64,000 nucleotides of DNA from Clitoria ternatea. Lineage: Eukaryota > Streptophyta > Magnoliopsida > Fabales > Fabaceae. The stretch lies in the NCBI GenBank assembly GCA_037962975.1, contig CM075672.1:127272001-127336000 (forward strand), written 5' to 3'. How positions within the stretch are numbered: the stretch's first letter is position 1; each line of letters begins with the position of its first letter. The notes beneath the pieces were generated by a model, which did no database searches, had not been told where the DNA came from, and saw only the letters and a program-made list of their open reading frames with translations. Below, in pieces: positions 12,137-23,849 of the stretch. Made by a program: the position numbers and the translations under genes.

Positions 12137-12368
12137 GCGCTTCAAGGCACTTGCTGCCAAAAACAAATTTCCACCGATGCCTTAATTAATGCATTGGAAG
12201 ACTTAATTTGCCAGCGATCCATGTTTCCTGACTTGAGAATTGCAATTGTCTGCCTTAATAAATACAACGTCGTTTCAATTAGAGAGTCTCGAGAGAGGAT
12301 TCAGCGGAGTTGAGTTTCTGAAAACGCGTATTGATAATTTCCATGATTCAGCGCATGATTCCAACTAT

Positions 12369-12620
12369 GAATAGATTCCTCCAGGCTATTTTCCCATCAA
12401 AAACAGCGTATGAATCGATTCCTGGCAAGAGGAATCGATTCCCAATAGCATGAATCGATTCCTACAGGCATTGAATTGATTCCTTGAGGTATTAATATGC
12501 ATGAATCGATTCCTTAAGGGGGAATCGATTCCCAGCCCCTTGAATCTATTCCTTGAGTCTTGAATCTTTTTGCAAAAATCAACATGAATCGATTCCTGGT
12601 AGTTCTTGAATCGATTCCTG
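12369..12620. repeat. GAATCGATTC palindrome cluster in the copia 3' LTR
   Basis: About seven exact and three or four near copies of the palindrome GAATCGATTC within 250 bp, spaced roughly 17-35 bases. Most read TGAATCGATTCCT, some GGAATCGATTCCC. The cluster lies just downstream of nothing coding and about 240-490 bases upstream, in element orientation, of the TATA box. Confidence 0.85.
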
Positions 12621-12896
12621 GCTTTCCTGGACCTATTTCCTTGAATATTTGATGCATTTTGATACGTTTGGCTCATGGTTCTTGATTCTTTGGCACATGA
12701 ATAATTATTTCTCTTTGTTTTACACTTCTAAGAATACCTTGAATCATTTCTTTGTACTTCACAATTTTTATGCATTTAATTTCTTGATCTGTATAAACTT
12801 GATCTTTATGAATTTTTGATTAATTGCTTGTACAAAATCCTTTGTATTTTGATCCTTCAGTTCTTTGTCATTCATCAAAACCTATTTCAACATAAG

Positions 12897-14715
12897 CTAA
12901 CAATAAAGCTTAAAATCTATACAACAAGCAAAAGCTAACAATAATCTTATGGCTTCTAACCTAGCTACGGGAGCATACGTTTCTTCATAGTCTATTCCCT
13001 CTTCTTGATTATATCCCTTAGCAACTAATCTAGCTTTATTTCTTGTTATTATTCCATTTTCATCTAGCTTATTTCTAAAAACCCATTTCATGCCTATTAT
13101 TTGATGGTCATTGGGTCTTGGCACAAGTTCCCAAACTTCATTTCTTTCAAATTGATTCAATTCTTCTTGCATGGCCAACATCCAATGTTCATCAATAATA
13201 GCTTCATTGATATTTTTGGGTTCTATTTGTGATACAATGGCTAAGTGATTGCATGCATTTCTAATAGCGTTTCGAGTACTTACACCTTTTGTTATTTCAC
13301 CTATGACATTGTCCAAGGGGTGATTCTTTACGGTGATCCACTCCTTTTGTTGAGGTTCGTCATTTTATGTTGAATCTTCTTTATTGTCCAAGTTCATTTC
13401 TTGGAATGTACCTACAAGATCATCAATATCCTTTCTCGGAGGATTTTGGTTAAGTTCATCAAATTTGACGTGTATAGACTCTTCAATTGTACAAGTTTGT
13501 TTGTTAAAGAGTCGATATGCTTTACTTGTAGATGAATAACCTAAGAATATTGCTTCATCAGATTTTGCATTGAATTTGCCGAGATTATCCTTTCCATTGT
13601 TCAAAACAAAGCATTTGCATCCAAATACATGAAAATAAGAGATATTTGGTTTTCTTCCTTTATAAAGCTCATAGGGGGTTTTCTTTAATATGGGCCTTAT
13701 CAAACATCGATTCATAACATGGCAAGCAGTGTTTACTGCATCGGCCTAAAAATGTTTCGCAATATTACTTTCATTCAACATAGTTCTTGCAAGCTCCGCT
13801 AAAGATCAATTTTTCCTCTCAACTACTCCATTTTGCTATGGAGTTCTTGGAGCCCAAAAATTATGTTCAATGCCAAATTTTTCAAAGGATTGATTTTTAA
13901 ATTCTCCCCCATGATCCATTCGAATGGATGCTATTTTCAAATTTTGTTCATTTTGAATAATCTTGGCAAGTTTCTTAAATGCATGATATTCTTTATGTTT
14001 ATGAGTAAGGAACAGTGTCCATGTATATCTAGAATAATCGTCTACAATTACGAGACCATAATAATTACCACTAAAACTTTTAATTTTTGAAGGTCCAAAT
14101 AAATCCATATGTAAAAGTTGTAAAGGTCTATTTGTTGAAACAATATTTTTTGCTTGAAAAGAGACCTTTACTTGTTTTCCCTTTTGACATGCGTCACAGA
14201 ATTTATTTTCGAATTTCAATTTTGGTAAACCAATTACTAATTTTTTTGAAACAAGTTTGTTTAAATGGTCTACATGAATGTGAGAAATTCTTCTATGCCA
14301 TAGCCATGATTCATCCTCTTTAGTTATGAAGCATTGCACATCATTTGAAGCAAGACAATCAAGATTAATCATATAGATATCATCAACTCTTTGACCAACG
14401 AATTTTGTTTCCTTGTCTAGCTTATTTTTAATTATGCAATAGTTTGATTCAAATACAATTTTATAGCTCTTATCACATAATTGGCTAATGCTAAGCAAGT
14501 TATGTTTGAGTCCTTCAACATATAAAACATCATTTATAGAAGTGGAAGAATTTTTACCAACATTTCCGATTCCTAGTATTCTTCCATTTGTGTCGTCTCC
14601 ATATGCAATGAATCCTTTATTTTGTGGAGTAAATGAAATAAACTTACTTTTATCTCCCATCATATATTTTGAACACCCATTATCCAAATACCAATAGGTG
14701 TTACTCGCTTTAAAG
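12897..14715 (-). pseudogene. copia pol: protease, integrase and N-terminal reverse transcriptase (degenerate)
   Basis: One minus frame holds, in order: the protease active-site region YWYLDNGCSKYMMGD (about 14700-14650; usual DSG is DNG); the GAG-pre-integrase HHCC motif (WHRRISHIHVDHL ... CDACQKGK, near 14310-14180); the integrase core with DLFGPS and MDHGGEF; a GVVERKN site that still has the catalytic Glu (about 13830); the integrase C-terminal region (13715-13400); and the RT start WELVPRP...GMKWVFRNK...ARLVAKGYNQ (13316-12920). Stops interrupt it near 13845, 13810, 13750 and 13362. RT ends at FKLY, before the catalytic YVDD motif, where the sequence jumps into the LTR. The polyprotein cannot function. 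Confidence 0.9.
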
Positions 14716-14720
14716 CATAC

Positions 14721-16454
14721 TGATAAGTCTTGAAAAGACTTAATTATTCTGCCTTTTATTTGACTTAATTCATTGTTTAGTGATTAGTTTAGCCTTATTA
14801 TTTAATTAATTGCTAATAATTTATAATTTATTTAATTATTTCAAAAGTGCTTAATTTATGTAAGAAATTGATTAAAAACATTAATTAGTTAAGAAATTAA
14901 GTTTTCATTAACCCAGCGTACAAATACTGGACAATCAGTGAACAAACGCTGGGCAAATTAGTTGTTTATTGGTGCAGGAAAAAGAGCACTCAAGCTGAAA
15001 GGAAAAAGCCGAGCGAGATTTGGAAAATCCAAGTAAGAGTTTACAAATCCGACTAAAAAGAGTCCAAGAGCCCAAACTGACCGAAACTTCAAAGAGGCTG
15101 ACTGAAAAGACTTCCCAAAAGGTTGATCGGAGGGAATTAATAAAAGTCCGACTTAAAAGACTCCCAAGATACCGACTCCAAAATAGAACAGGGAACCGAA
15201 TATTGCATGAAGAACCCGAGCGTCAATTTCAGAATGCTGATTGAATAATCAATTCGCTCAAGCGAGAGTCAAATTCGCTCAAGCGAGGGTCAAAAATTCG
15301 CCCAAGCGAGAACCTAGTTCGCTCAAGTGTGAAGGATGTTATTTAAAACACTGATTGTTCCCTCTAGAAGACACTCGGTACCAGTGCTTTTTCCTGCTGC
15401 CTTCTCTCCTACTTCTGCACCTTAGTAATTTAAGTAGTGAGCTGTTATTAGTTAGTGCTGCGCTGTGATTAGCTAATGATGAGTTGTAATTTGTTAAGAG
15501 CTGAGCTGTAATTAGTTAGTTATTCTGTAATTATGTAATTAGTTAGTTAGTTTAATTATTAACTTAGATTTCCTAGTGATAAGTTAAGTTCGTTAGTTAG
15601 ATAAATGCTTATATATATGCTTGTACATATTCTGTAACATAACCAGAAAACAGAGTACATAGAATACAATTCATTTTTCCATTTTCCAACATCTCTCTAA
15701 TTCCTTTCGCTCTCTAAACTCTCTCATCCATGTCTTTCCATATTCCTTCGATGGAACCGAAGTCGATGGAGTTCTAAATCCCTAAGGTTGGGATTGCGAA
15801 GGTTAGCAATGGAATCTTGAAGCTGTGAGCGAGGAAATCAACTTCTAGATCCTAAGGTGAACAAGCTGAGAAGTGGATCTGTTTTGCTGGATTGACAAAT
15901 CCAAAACTGATGAAGAACTTCGCCAGTGAGGAATCATGGTTGAAGCTTAGGTAACTTCCAGCTTTCTAACTAGTTCAGGCCTAATCAATTTAGGTGAATA
16001 GTTAGAGTTCAACCTCCAATTTCGCAATAGATTCTTAGGTTAATTGAGCACTTAAGGAATTAAGGTTTGATGCTTAAGGATTAGTGTTTTTCACCTAAGG
16101 AATTAGGGAATAACCACAAGCGGATTGTCCTCTAGATTATGAAGTTTGATTATACTGTAATTGCATGTTTCTTGATGAATTTGTGAACCGAAGCAATCCT
16201 GACCTATTTTCTATTGATCACCTTTCATATTTCAGCTTAACACTATTTCTGGAAATACAAAAACAACTAGAAAACATTAAAACAACAAAAACCGAATGAA
16301 CTTTCTGAGCTTGTGTTAGTCTGAGATTGAGGTACTTACCACAATCCCTATGGGACGATCAAATATAATACAATTTTAACCACTGGTGCGCTTACCAAAG
16401 CGTAAATCTTCTGAGAATTACATATCAAAATAATGACTCGGAGATTTAGCATCA
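14721..16454 (+). repeat. 5' LTR of the Athila-like element (1,734 bp)
   Basis: TG...CA ends; pairs with 26780-28414 plus 31572-31706. It contains an inverted CCCAGCGT (14912-14919) / ACGCTGGG (14946-14953) pair, a field of ccgact/gactgaaaag words (15000-15230), the CGCTCAAGCG cluster (15250-15335) and a probable TATA element CTTATATATATGC (15608-15620). The two copies differ by a few percent by eye and by one repeat unit in the CGCTCAAGCG cluster. Confidence 0.9.
15250..15335. repeat. CGCTCAAGCG near-palindrome cluster
   Basis: Four units of ATTCGCTCAAGCGAGAGTC type in about 85 bp. The 3' LTR copy (27310-27415) has five, including one perfect palindrome CGCTTAAGCG, so the array has changed by one roughly 21-bp unit since insertion. 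Confidence 0.85.
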
Positions 16455-16460
16455 AGTTAA

Positions 16461-16477
16461 TGGCGCCGTTGCCGGGG
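16461..16477 (+). other. Primer binding site of the Athila-like element (tRNA-Asp type)
   Basis: TGGCGCCGTTGCCGGGG, six bases after the LTR end. It is complementary to the 3' end of plant tRNA-Asp, the primer known for Athila elements. Confidence 0.9.
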
Positions 16478-16625
16478 ATTGTTGAGTAATATCAACAATC
16501 CTTGGACCGGTACTAGACTGAACTGATTACTTTTGTTTGCATTTAATACGTAGTTTGAATTTTGTTTTTATTAGTAGTAGTTTGTTGTTTTCGTGTAGCT
16601 GTAGTCGTAGCTGTGAATCGTTCTT

Positions 16626-18141
16626 TTGTTTGACATTTGTTGTATGCAGTCAAGGAGCAGAGGAGAGCCTTTCTTCTTTGATCCTGATATCGATTTGTTA
16701 GAACATAAACTGAGAAAAGAGAAAAAGCAAAAAGAACAAAAAGAAATGGAACAGAGGAGAGTTACATTAGGTGACTACTCCCGGCCGACTGAAGAAGGAT
16801 CGCAATCTAGCATCCTTAGGCCACCGATTTCAGCAAATAATTTTGAACTTAAACCAGCTTTACTGAAGTTGGTAAGAAATGAACAGTTCAGAGGAAGTGA
16901 GGTTGAGGATCCAAATTTGCATCTAGCAACCTTCCTCCAAATTTGTGATACAGTAAAAATGAACGAAGTCCCTGAAGAGGCAATCCGACTGAGATTGTTT
17001 CCATTTTCTCTAAGGGACCGAGCTAAAGCCTGGTTGCAGAGTCAACCGAGAGGCAGTATTTCCACTTGGGAGGACTTGCAAAGAAAATTTTTGATTAAGT
17101 ACTTTCCTTCTTCTAAATATGCAAGTTGCGCAATGAAATCACGTGTTTCCAACAAAGAGAAGGTGAATCTTTGATGGAAGCATGGGATCGGTATAAAGAG
17201 AGTTTGAGGAGATGTTCTCATCATCAGATCTCTGATGTGCAATAGGTCACTATTTTCTATAATGGTGTCAGGCTAGCTACCAGGGTACTGATTGATGCCT
17301 CAGCTGGAGGCTCATTAACAACTAAAACTGTTGAAGAAGCCATAGAGCTGATTGACGTTATGGCTTCTAATGAATGTCTGATTAGTAAGAGGAGCCAAGT
17401 CCCTAAGAGAGGGATATTAGAACTAGAAGCACAAAATGCTTATCTGGCTCAAAGTAAGCTGATGACTCAGGCTTTGGAGAAACTAAGCGTACAGATTTCA
17501 GATCTCCAAAAGCCGAGTCAAGTTTCTATGATAAGTTGTGACTTTTGTGGTGGAGACCATGAAAATGGAATGTGTGATCCAAATGTGCCTTCCGAGCAAG
17601 TGAACTATATGGGGCAGCAACAATATCAAAGGAATTATCCTTCTAATTCCTTTAATCCTAATTATAGGAATCACCCCAATTTTTCCTGGCAGAAAGGTCC
17701 ACATTTGAATCAGAACATCCCACAAAATCAACCCACAAATAGACCACAACAACCTTCTCACCCTCCTATTAAAGAAAAGTCAGAACTTGAGAATGTACTT
17801 TCTTAGTTCATCTAGGCCACTCAGGCCAGTTTTAAAAATCAGGAAGCGTCCATAAGAAATCTAGAAAATCAAGTCGGACAGCTTTCTAAACAATTAGCTG
17901 AGAGGCAAGTAGGCAATTTCCCTGGAGATACCAAGGTAAATCCAAGGGAACATTGCAAGGCTATAACCACTAGGAGTGAAAAAATTCTTTCTTCATCTCC
18001 GAGTCAGGAAATAAGCTCAGAAAAAGATAAAGAAAAAGAAATAGTGCAAGAAACTGAGCAGGTTAATAATGAAGCTGCAAATGAAAATGAAACAGAAAAA
18101 GAAAATAAAGTCCAGAAAAGAAAAAGAAAAAAGTTGATCTG
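16626..18141 (+). pseudogene. Athila-like gag (frameshifted)
   Basis: Capsid-like structural protein. The first frame (ATG at 16626 or 16644) carries a charged coiled-coil-like start, then NFELKPALLKLVRNEQFRG, DPNLHLATFLQICDTVK and RLRLFPFSLRDRAKAWLQS, all strongly Athila-like. Near 17140-17170 the frame shifts; the continuation ESLMEAWDRYKESLRR...FYNGV...IDASAGGS is in another frame with a stop at 17243. From 17360 the frame is open to 17806, with a CX2CX3HX4C zinc knuckle CDFCGGDHENGMC (17538-17576). It continues past two stops as an Asn/Gln-rich and then Lys/Glu-rich tail ending near 18141, where pol begins in a different frame. Confidence 0.88.
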
Positions 18142-21100
18142 ATTCTGGAGGAAGCTTCTAAGCTGACTCCTGAAAAACTGAGGGATGCTCCATTTCCACA
18201 CAGGTTTAAAAAGCAAATAGAAGAGCAAAAGTTTACTAGGTTCTTAGATGTATTCAAGAAACTTCACATAAATATCCCTTTTGCCGAGGCATTGCAGGAG
18301 ATGCCTTCCTATGCAAAATTTTTGAAAGAACTGTTATCTAAGAAGAGGAAGCTTAAGGGGGATGAAATGATTGCTCTCACTCAAGAGTGCAGTGCAATCA
18401 TCCAAAAGAAACTTCCTCAAAAGCTAGAAGATCCTGGATCTTTTACAATACCATGTGCAATTGGGGATATTCATGTAGGAAGTGCTCTTTGTGACCTAGG
18501 AGCTAGTATAAATCTGATGCCTCTATCTTTGATGAAAAAACTGGGAATTAATGACCTGCAACCGACTCGCATGTCTTTGCAGTTGGCTGACAAGTCTATT
18601 AAATATCCCCAGGGGATGCTGGAAGACCTGTTAGTTAAGGTAGACAAATTTATCTTCCCAGCAGATTTTATAGTGTTGGATATGGAGGCTGATCGAGAGA
18701 TTCCTTTGATCTTAGGCAGACCCTTTCTAGCTACAGGCAGAGCATTGATTGATGTAGAAAAGGGTGAACTCATGTTGAGAGTTCAGGAGGAGCAGGTAAC
18801 TTTTAATGTCTTCAATTCCATGAAACATCCGGCTAAAAGGATGGATTGCTTAATGATTGAAGAAATTAAAAGTTACAAGACTCTAATGTTTTTAAAAACT
18901 GAAGAAGAGGCCTTACGAACCTTTTTGGAGAATGACTTTGACTCTGAGACTGAGGAGTTAAATGACTTTCACTCGGAAATGCTGAACCTACTAGAAGTAT
19001 TGGAAGTAGGTGATTTTGAAAAAGAAAAGAAAAATGATTTGAAAATTACTGAAGTTGAGAAAGGAAATGAAGTTTTTGAAGAAAAATATGATTTAAAACC
19101 TTTGCCTTCTCATCTGAAATATGTTTTTCTGAGAGAGGACGAAACACATCCTGTCATTATTAATGCTGACTTAAACGAAGAGGATGTTGACAAATTAATA
19201 GGGGTTTTAAAGACACACGAATCTGCGATTGGCTGGAATATTTCTGATTTGAAGGGAATCAGTCCATCATTTTGTATGCATAAAATTCTGATGGAGGATG
19301 ATTATTCCCCTGTAGTTTAGCCACAACGCAGATTGAACCCCATAATGAAAGAGGCAGTCAGGAAAGAGGTGGTCAAGCTTCTTGATACAGGAATCATCTA
19401 TCCTATCTCGAACAGCGCTTGGATCAGTCCGGTCCAAGTGGTGCCCAAGAAAGGAGGGATGACAACTGTTAAAAATGAAAAAGGTGAAGTCATAGCTACT
19501 AGACCGACCACAGGATGGAGGATGTGTATAGACTATAGAAGGCTGAATGACTTCACTCGGAAAGACCACTTTCCCTTACCGTTTGTTGACCAGATGCTTG
19601 AGAGACTATCGGGTCATGAATACTACTGCTTCCTTGATGGTTACTCGGGTTATAACTAAATTGTGGTTGACCCAAAAGATCAAGAGAAGACAGCATTCAC
19701 CTGTCCATATGGAATTTTTGCCTATAGGAGCATGCCATTCGGTTTGTACAACGCTCCAGCAACCTTTCAAAGGTGTATGTTGGCAATCTTTGGGGACATG
19801 GTGGAGAAATTCATTGAAGTATTCATGGACGACTTCTCTGTCTTTGGTGGTAGTTTTGATACATGCCTCAGCAACCTATCTAAGGTGCTGGTGAGATGCC
19901 AGGAGGCTAACCTTGTCCTTAACTGGGAAAAATGTCATTTTATGGTTAAGGGAGGGATAGTACTTGGCCACAAAATCTCTGCTGAGGACATTCAAGTGGA
20001 TAGAGCCAAGATAGAAATCATTGAAAAACTTCCTCCTCCGATCAATATGAAAGGAGTGAGGAGTTTTCTAGGATGTGTTGGCTTCTACAGAAGATTTATA
20101 AAAGATTTTTCAAAAATAGCTAAGCCTTTGACCGAATTGCTTGTAAAATATCATGTGTTTGTGTTTAATGAAAACTGTGTCAAGGCTTTTGAAAAATTGA
20201 AACAAAGTTTGACTTCAGCTCCGATCCTTGCAGTACCCGATTGGTCTTTACCGTTTGAATTAATGTGTGATGCAACTGACTTTACAGTCGGAGCTGTGCT
20301 GGGTCAGAAAAAAGGAAAATTAACTCATGTAATTTATTATGCTAGTAAAGTGTTGAATGAAAATCAAATACATTACACCACTACTGAAAAAGAAATGCTT
20401 GCTGTGGTGTATGCATTTGATAAATTTCGTGCTTACTTGATTGGTGCTAAGGTCATTGTATATACAGATCACTTGGCAATCAAGTACTTACTAGCTAAGA
20501 AAGAATCTAAGCCGAGACTGATCAGGTGGGTTCTGTTACTCCAGGAGTTTGACTTAGAAATAAGAGACAAAAAGGGAGTAGAGAACTCAGTTGCCGATCA
20601 ACTGTCTCGTCTGGAAGGTGAATCGGATTCTGTTTTGATAAAAGAAGAATTTCCAGACGAGAAGTTGATGGCAATTATCACCGGGCCATGGTATGCTGAT
20701 ATGGCCAACTTCAAAAGTGCCTCGGTGGTACCTGACGGCTGGACATCCCAAATGAAGAAAAAATTCTTTCATGATAGTAAAACCTTCCTTTGGGATGATC
20801 CATTTCTGTATAAAATAGGAGTAGATGGAGTGATCAAGCGATGTGTGCCTGAATCCGAGCAAGAAAGGCTCTTGTGGCATTGCCACGACTCCTATTATGG
20901 AGGACACCATGGTGCCTCTCATACAGCAGCAAAGGTTTTACAGAGTGGCTTTTATTGGCCGACTATCTTTCAGGATGCTAAAGTGTATGTCAAAAGGTGT
21001 GATAAATGTCAAAGGAGCGGAGGTCTCTCTGCTAAAGCTGGCATGCCTTTGACAAACATTTTAGTTATGGAATTATTTGATGTCTGGGGCATCGACTTTA

Positions 21101-21975
21101 TGGGACCATTTCCAAAGTCGTTCTCCAACGAATATATACTTGTTGCTGTAGATTATGTCTCCAAATGGGTGGAGGCAATCCCGACCAGAACCAATGATGC
21201 ACATGTGGTGCTTAGGTTCATAAAGAAGAATATTTTCTCTAGGTTTGGAGTTTCGAGAGTGCTCATTAGTGATGGGGGTTCATATTTTTGTAATAAAATA
21301 ATGGAAAAAGCCTTGCGGCACTATGAGGTTTTACATAAGATATCTACTCCATACCATCCACAAACTTGTGGACAAGTTAAGCTGTCAAATAGAGAAATTA
21401 AGAGAATTTTAGAGAAAGTGGTCGGGAAATCCAGGAAAGATTGGTCGGTAAAATTAGACGATGCATTGTGGGCCTACAGGACAGCCTTTAAAACTCCGAT
21501 TGGCATGTCCCCTTATCAGTTAGTCTATGGTAAGGCTTGCCATCTCCCTGTGGAGTTGGAACATAAGGCGTGGTAGGCCACAAAGCTATTAAACATGGAT
21601 TGTGACCAATCCCAGGAGGAAAGAGTTTTGAAACTCCATGAACTAGAGGAGTTTCGACTCAACGCTTATCAAAGTGCCTCCATTTATAAGGAGAAAACAA
21701 AGAGGTGGCACGATAAGTGGATCAATAAGAAGGAGTTTCAAAAGGGTGATCAGGTTTTGTTATTCAATTCCCGACTGAGACTCTTTCCTGGAAAGCTCAG
21801 ATCTAAGTGGTCGGGACCTTTTCTTGTAAATGAGGTTTTTCCTCATGGTGCAGTTGAGCTGAAAGACCCGACCACCGATCGAATTTTTAAGGTGAATGGC
21901 CAGCGACTCAAACTCTACTTTAGAGGAGAGTTTGATAGGCAGAAAACCTCCTTGCTGTTGCAAGCATCCTCTTAG
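18133..21975 (+). pseudogene. Athila-like pol: protease, reverse transcriptase, RNase H, integrase (three stops)
   Basis: One frame stays open except for stops at 19318 (TAG), 19657 (TAA, at a Gln position) and 21574 (TAG, at a Trp position). Domains in order: protease with ALCDLGASINLMPL (about 18485); reverse transcriptase with WRMCIDYRRLN (19516), MPFGLYNAPATFQRC and the active site FMDD (19822); RNase H with LMCDATDF, TEKEML and VYTDHLAIKYL; integrase HHCC zinc finger (HCHDSYYGGHHG ... CDKCQ, 20877-21015); and core with IDFMGP and ISDGGSYF. The third catalytic residue is lost: the usual GQVE is GQVK (about 21375), and NG before it is CG. A chromodomain-like end is not seen; the tail carries GPFLVNEVFPHGAVEL. 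Enzymatic activity is not expected. Confidence 0.93.
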
Positions 21976-22159
21976 ATGCCAGAAGGTCAAGCTAGTGACC
22001 TTAAAGAAGCGCTCTAAGGAGGCAGCCCTAACTTCCGAGTGGTCCATTTTGTGTTTTGTGTAGGAATTAATAAAAAGAAAATTAAAGAGTTTGTGAATAA
22101 AGTTTGAATAAAATTTGTGAAGTTTCAAAGAAGGGAATTCGATCCTGATTCTTCCATTC

Positions 22160-22246
22160 CGCTCAGGCGAAGCACTTGTAGCTTAGGCGAGAAGCTTCTG
22201 CTGTTGTTTCACGCTTAAGCGAAAGTTTACTGAGCTTGAGCGAGAG
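22160..22246. repeat. CGCT(T/C)AAGCG near-palindromes after integrase
   Basis: Four degenerate copies (CGCTCAGGCG, GCTTAGGCGAG, ACGCTTAAGCGA, GCTTGAGCGAG) in 90 bp of untranslated sequence, using the same word as the LTR cluster at 15250. Confidence 0.7.
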
Positions 22247-22299
22247 TGGTACACTCAGATCATTGTTACTCATTCTTAACCCTGTTTCCCGACTGGAAA

Positions 22300-23460
22300 C
22301 TCTTCACTCGTCAGTCTTCAATAAACTCCCAATTTTGATGTGAATAAAAAGGGAGACTTTAATAAATGATTTCAGATCGTTGATTTAATAAACGGGTCAG
22401 ATGATGAAGGGTGATTTATTTCAGTCAGCCTTTTATCACTCGGATTCCTCACTTATCATTAGTCTTCTATTCACTCAGTATATTTTCGTGTCAGTCTTGT
22501 GTTCACTCGGTCTTTCGTCTTTTCATCTTTCTTCCACTCGGTATTTCTTTTCCACTCATTATTTCATGAATGCTTCGTCTGTATTTTTCTCAATCCAACA
22601 TCCACTCAGTATTTTCATTCACTCAGCTTCCCCTGTAGTTGTTCAGTTATCCACTCAGTTTATCTTCTTCTTGTTCTCTTTCTCACCCGGTATAATCCAC
22701 TCGGTATTCATTCACTCGTTGTTTCATTCCACCTAAATTCTTTCTTGGTTTTCTCACACACCTCTCTGTATTTTTCTTTTCCCTCCACTCATCCTTTTCG
22801 CTCCATCACTCCATTTCATTCAGACTTTCATTTTTCACCTCATTTTTCATTCGGTTCTTCATCCACTCGATATAATTTGTTTTTCGTGTATCAACTCGGC
22901 CTTCATTCAGTCTGTCACTCTTCATTCACTCGATCAAACATTCTCTCGGTTCCCTCACTCATCTCGTTCCTCTCTCGTCTTTTCCAATCATCATTTATTT
23001 CACTCGTTCTTTCTTTCACTCGGCCTTACTTTCATTGTTCTTTCTCCCACTTGTTTTTCTGTTCACTCGTATCTCACTACAGTTGTTCACTCGTCTATTC
23101 ATTGTTCACTCGTCTATCATGCACTCTACTTCATTCATTCATTCTTTCACTCGTTCTTGTAGACATTCGTCCTTCATTTACTTAGGATCCTTTCCATTTA
23201 GTTTTCATTCACTCGGGATCCTGTTCAATCATTCACGTGTCGTTCTTCCATTTGTTCTTCCACTCACTCTTTCATTTACTTATCGCTTTCATCCGGTTGG
23301 TATATCTTTCACTCATCCCATTTACCAGGAATTTGTTTTCATTCGTTCTTCCTTCCACTCGTTCTTTTTCATCCACCCTCACTGTCACTCGTTTCTCGTG
23401 TATCCACTCGGCATCTCTTCCCATTCTCACTCGGTCTTCCATCTATTCAGTGTGTGAGCT
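22300..23460 (+). repeat. CACTCGG / TTCACTCGT repeat field in the Athila interior
   Basis: A pyrimidine-rich 1.1-kb field with several dozen TTCACTCGG, CACTCAGT and CACTCGTT words spaced 10-40 bases apart. Long plus-strand reading frames here (for example 22499-23185), rich in Ser, Phe and His, are a by-product of the stop-poor pyrimidine repeat. It lies between integrase and the env-position ORF, where a spliced leader or intron would be. Confidence 0.7.
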
Positions 23461-23589
23461 GAGCAAGAGAGCCTATTGAAAAAAAATAACAATAAATAAA
23501 AATAATAGAAGAAAATAGAGTGTTGGTACGTCAACATTTCAGCATGCTTACGTGTATCTCAGGTAAAGGGTCAAATAGTATAAAAACCC

Positions 23590-23622
23590 TTCAGCGTACA
23601 AACCCTAAATTCCTACGCTGAA
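23590..23622. repeat. Perfect 9-bp inverted repeat upstream of the env-position ORF
   Basis: TTCAGCGTA at 23590-23598 and TACGCTGAA at 23614-23622, separated by 15 bases. It could form a hairpin in DNA or RNA. It uses the same CAGCGT/ACGCTG word pair as the Athila LTR and the solo LTR at 36000-36370. Confidence 0.75.
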
Positions 23623-23849
23623 ACTTGGGTTGAAGAGGAAAAGCCACACCTTCGAATTTCTAAAGAAAGGTACCATCGTTTCACTTATTTCTTTCACTTC
23701 TAGTGCATGCTTAGTATTTTCCTGTTTCATTGTTAATATTCTTCCATTGTTCATAGCCATGCATCTCACATTTTCGGTTTACTATGATTGTTTTGGGTTT
23801 CTATGCTTATTTTCATTTAGGTTGTTTATCAGCATTTTTATCATTCAAT

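Larger units (their letters stand above)
11293..12892 (-). repeat. 3' LTR of the copia element
   Basis: Homologous along its length to 33440-35120. Two differences stand out. About 59 bases present in the 5' LTR (33647-33706) are missing here, at a site flanked by the direct repeat aagcaattta. The outer end TGTGTTTGTA is missing where the internal deletion joins the LTR. TATA box CTATAAAAG on the minus strand at 12128-12136. Confidence 0.85.

Noticed and set aside
16461..16477. Possible tRNA gene fragments at TGGCGCCGTTGCC and TGGTATCAGAGC sites
   Set aside because: These are primer binding sites complementary to tRNA 3' ends; no cloverleaf surrounds them.
22499..23457. Plus-strand 140-228-codon frames rich in Ser, Phe and His
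   Set aside because: They lie in a pyrimidine-rich CACTCGG repeat field where stops are rare; no domain or codon pattern of a gene.
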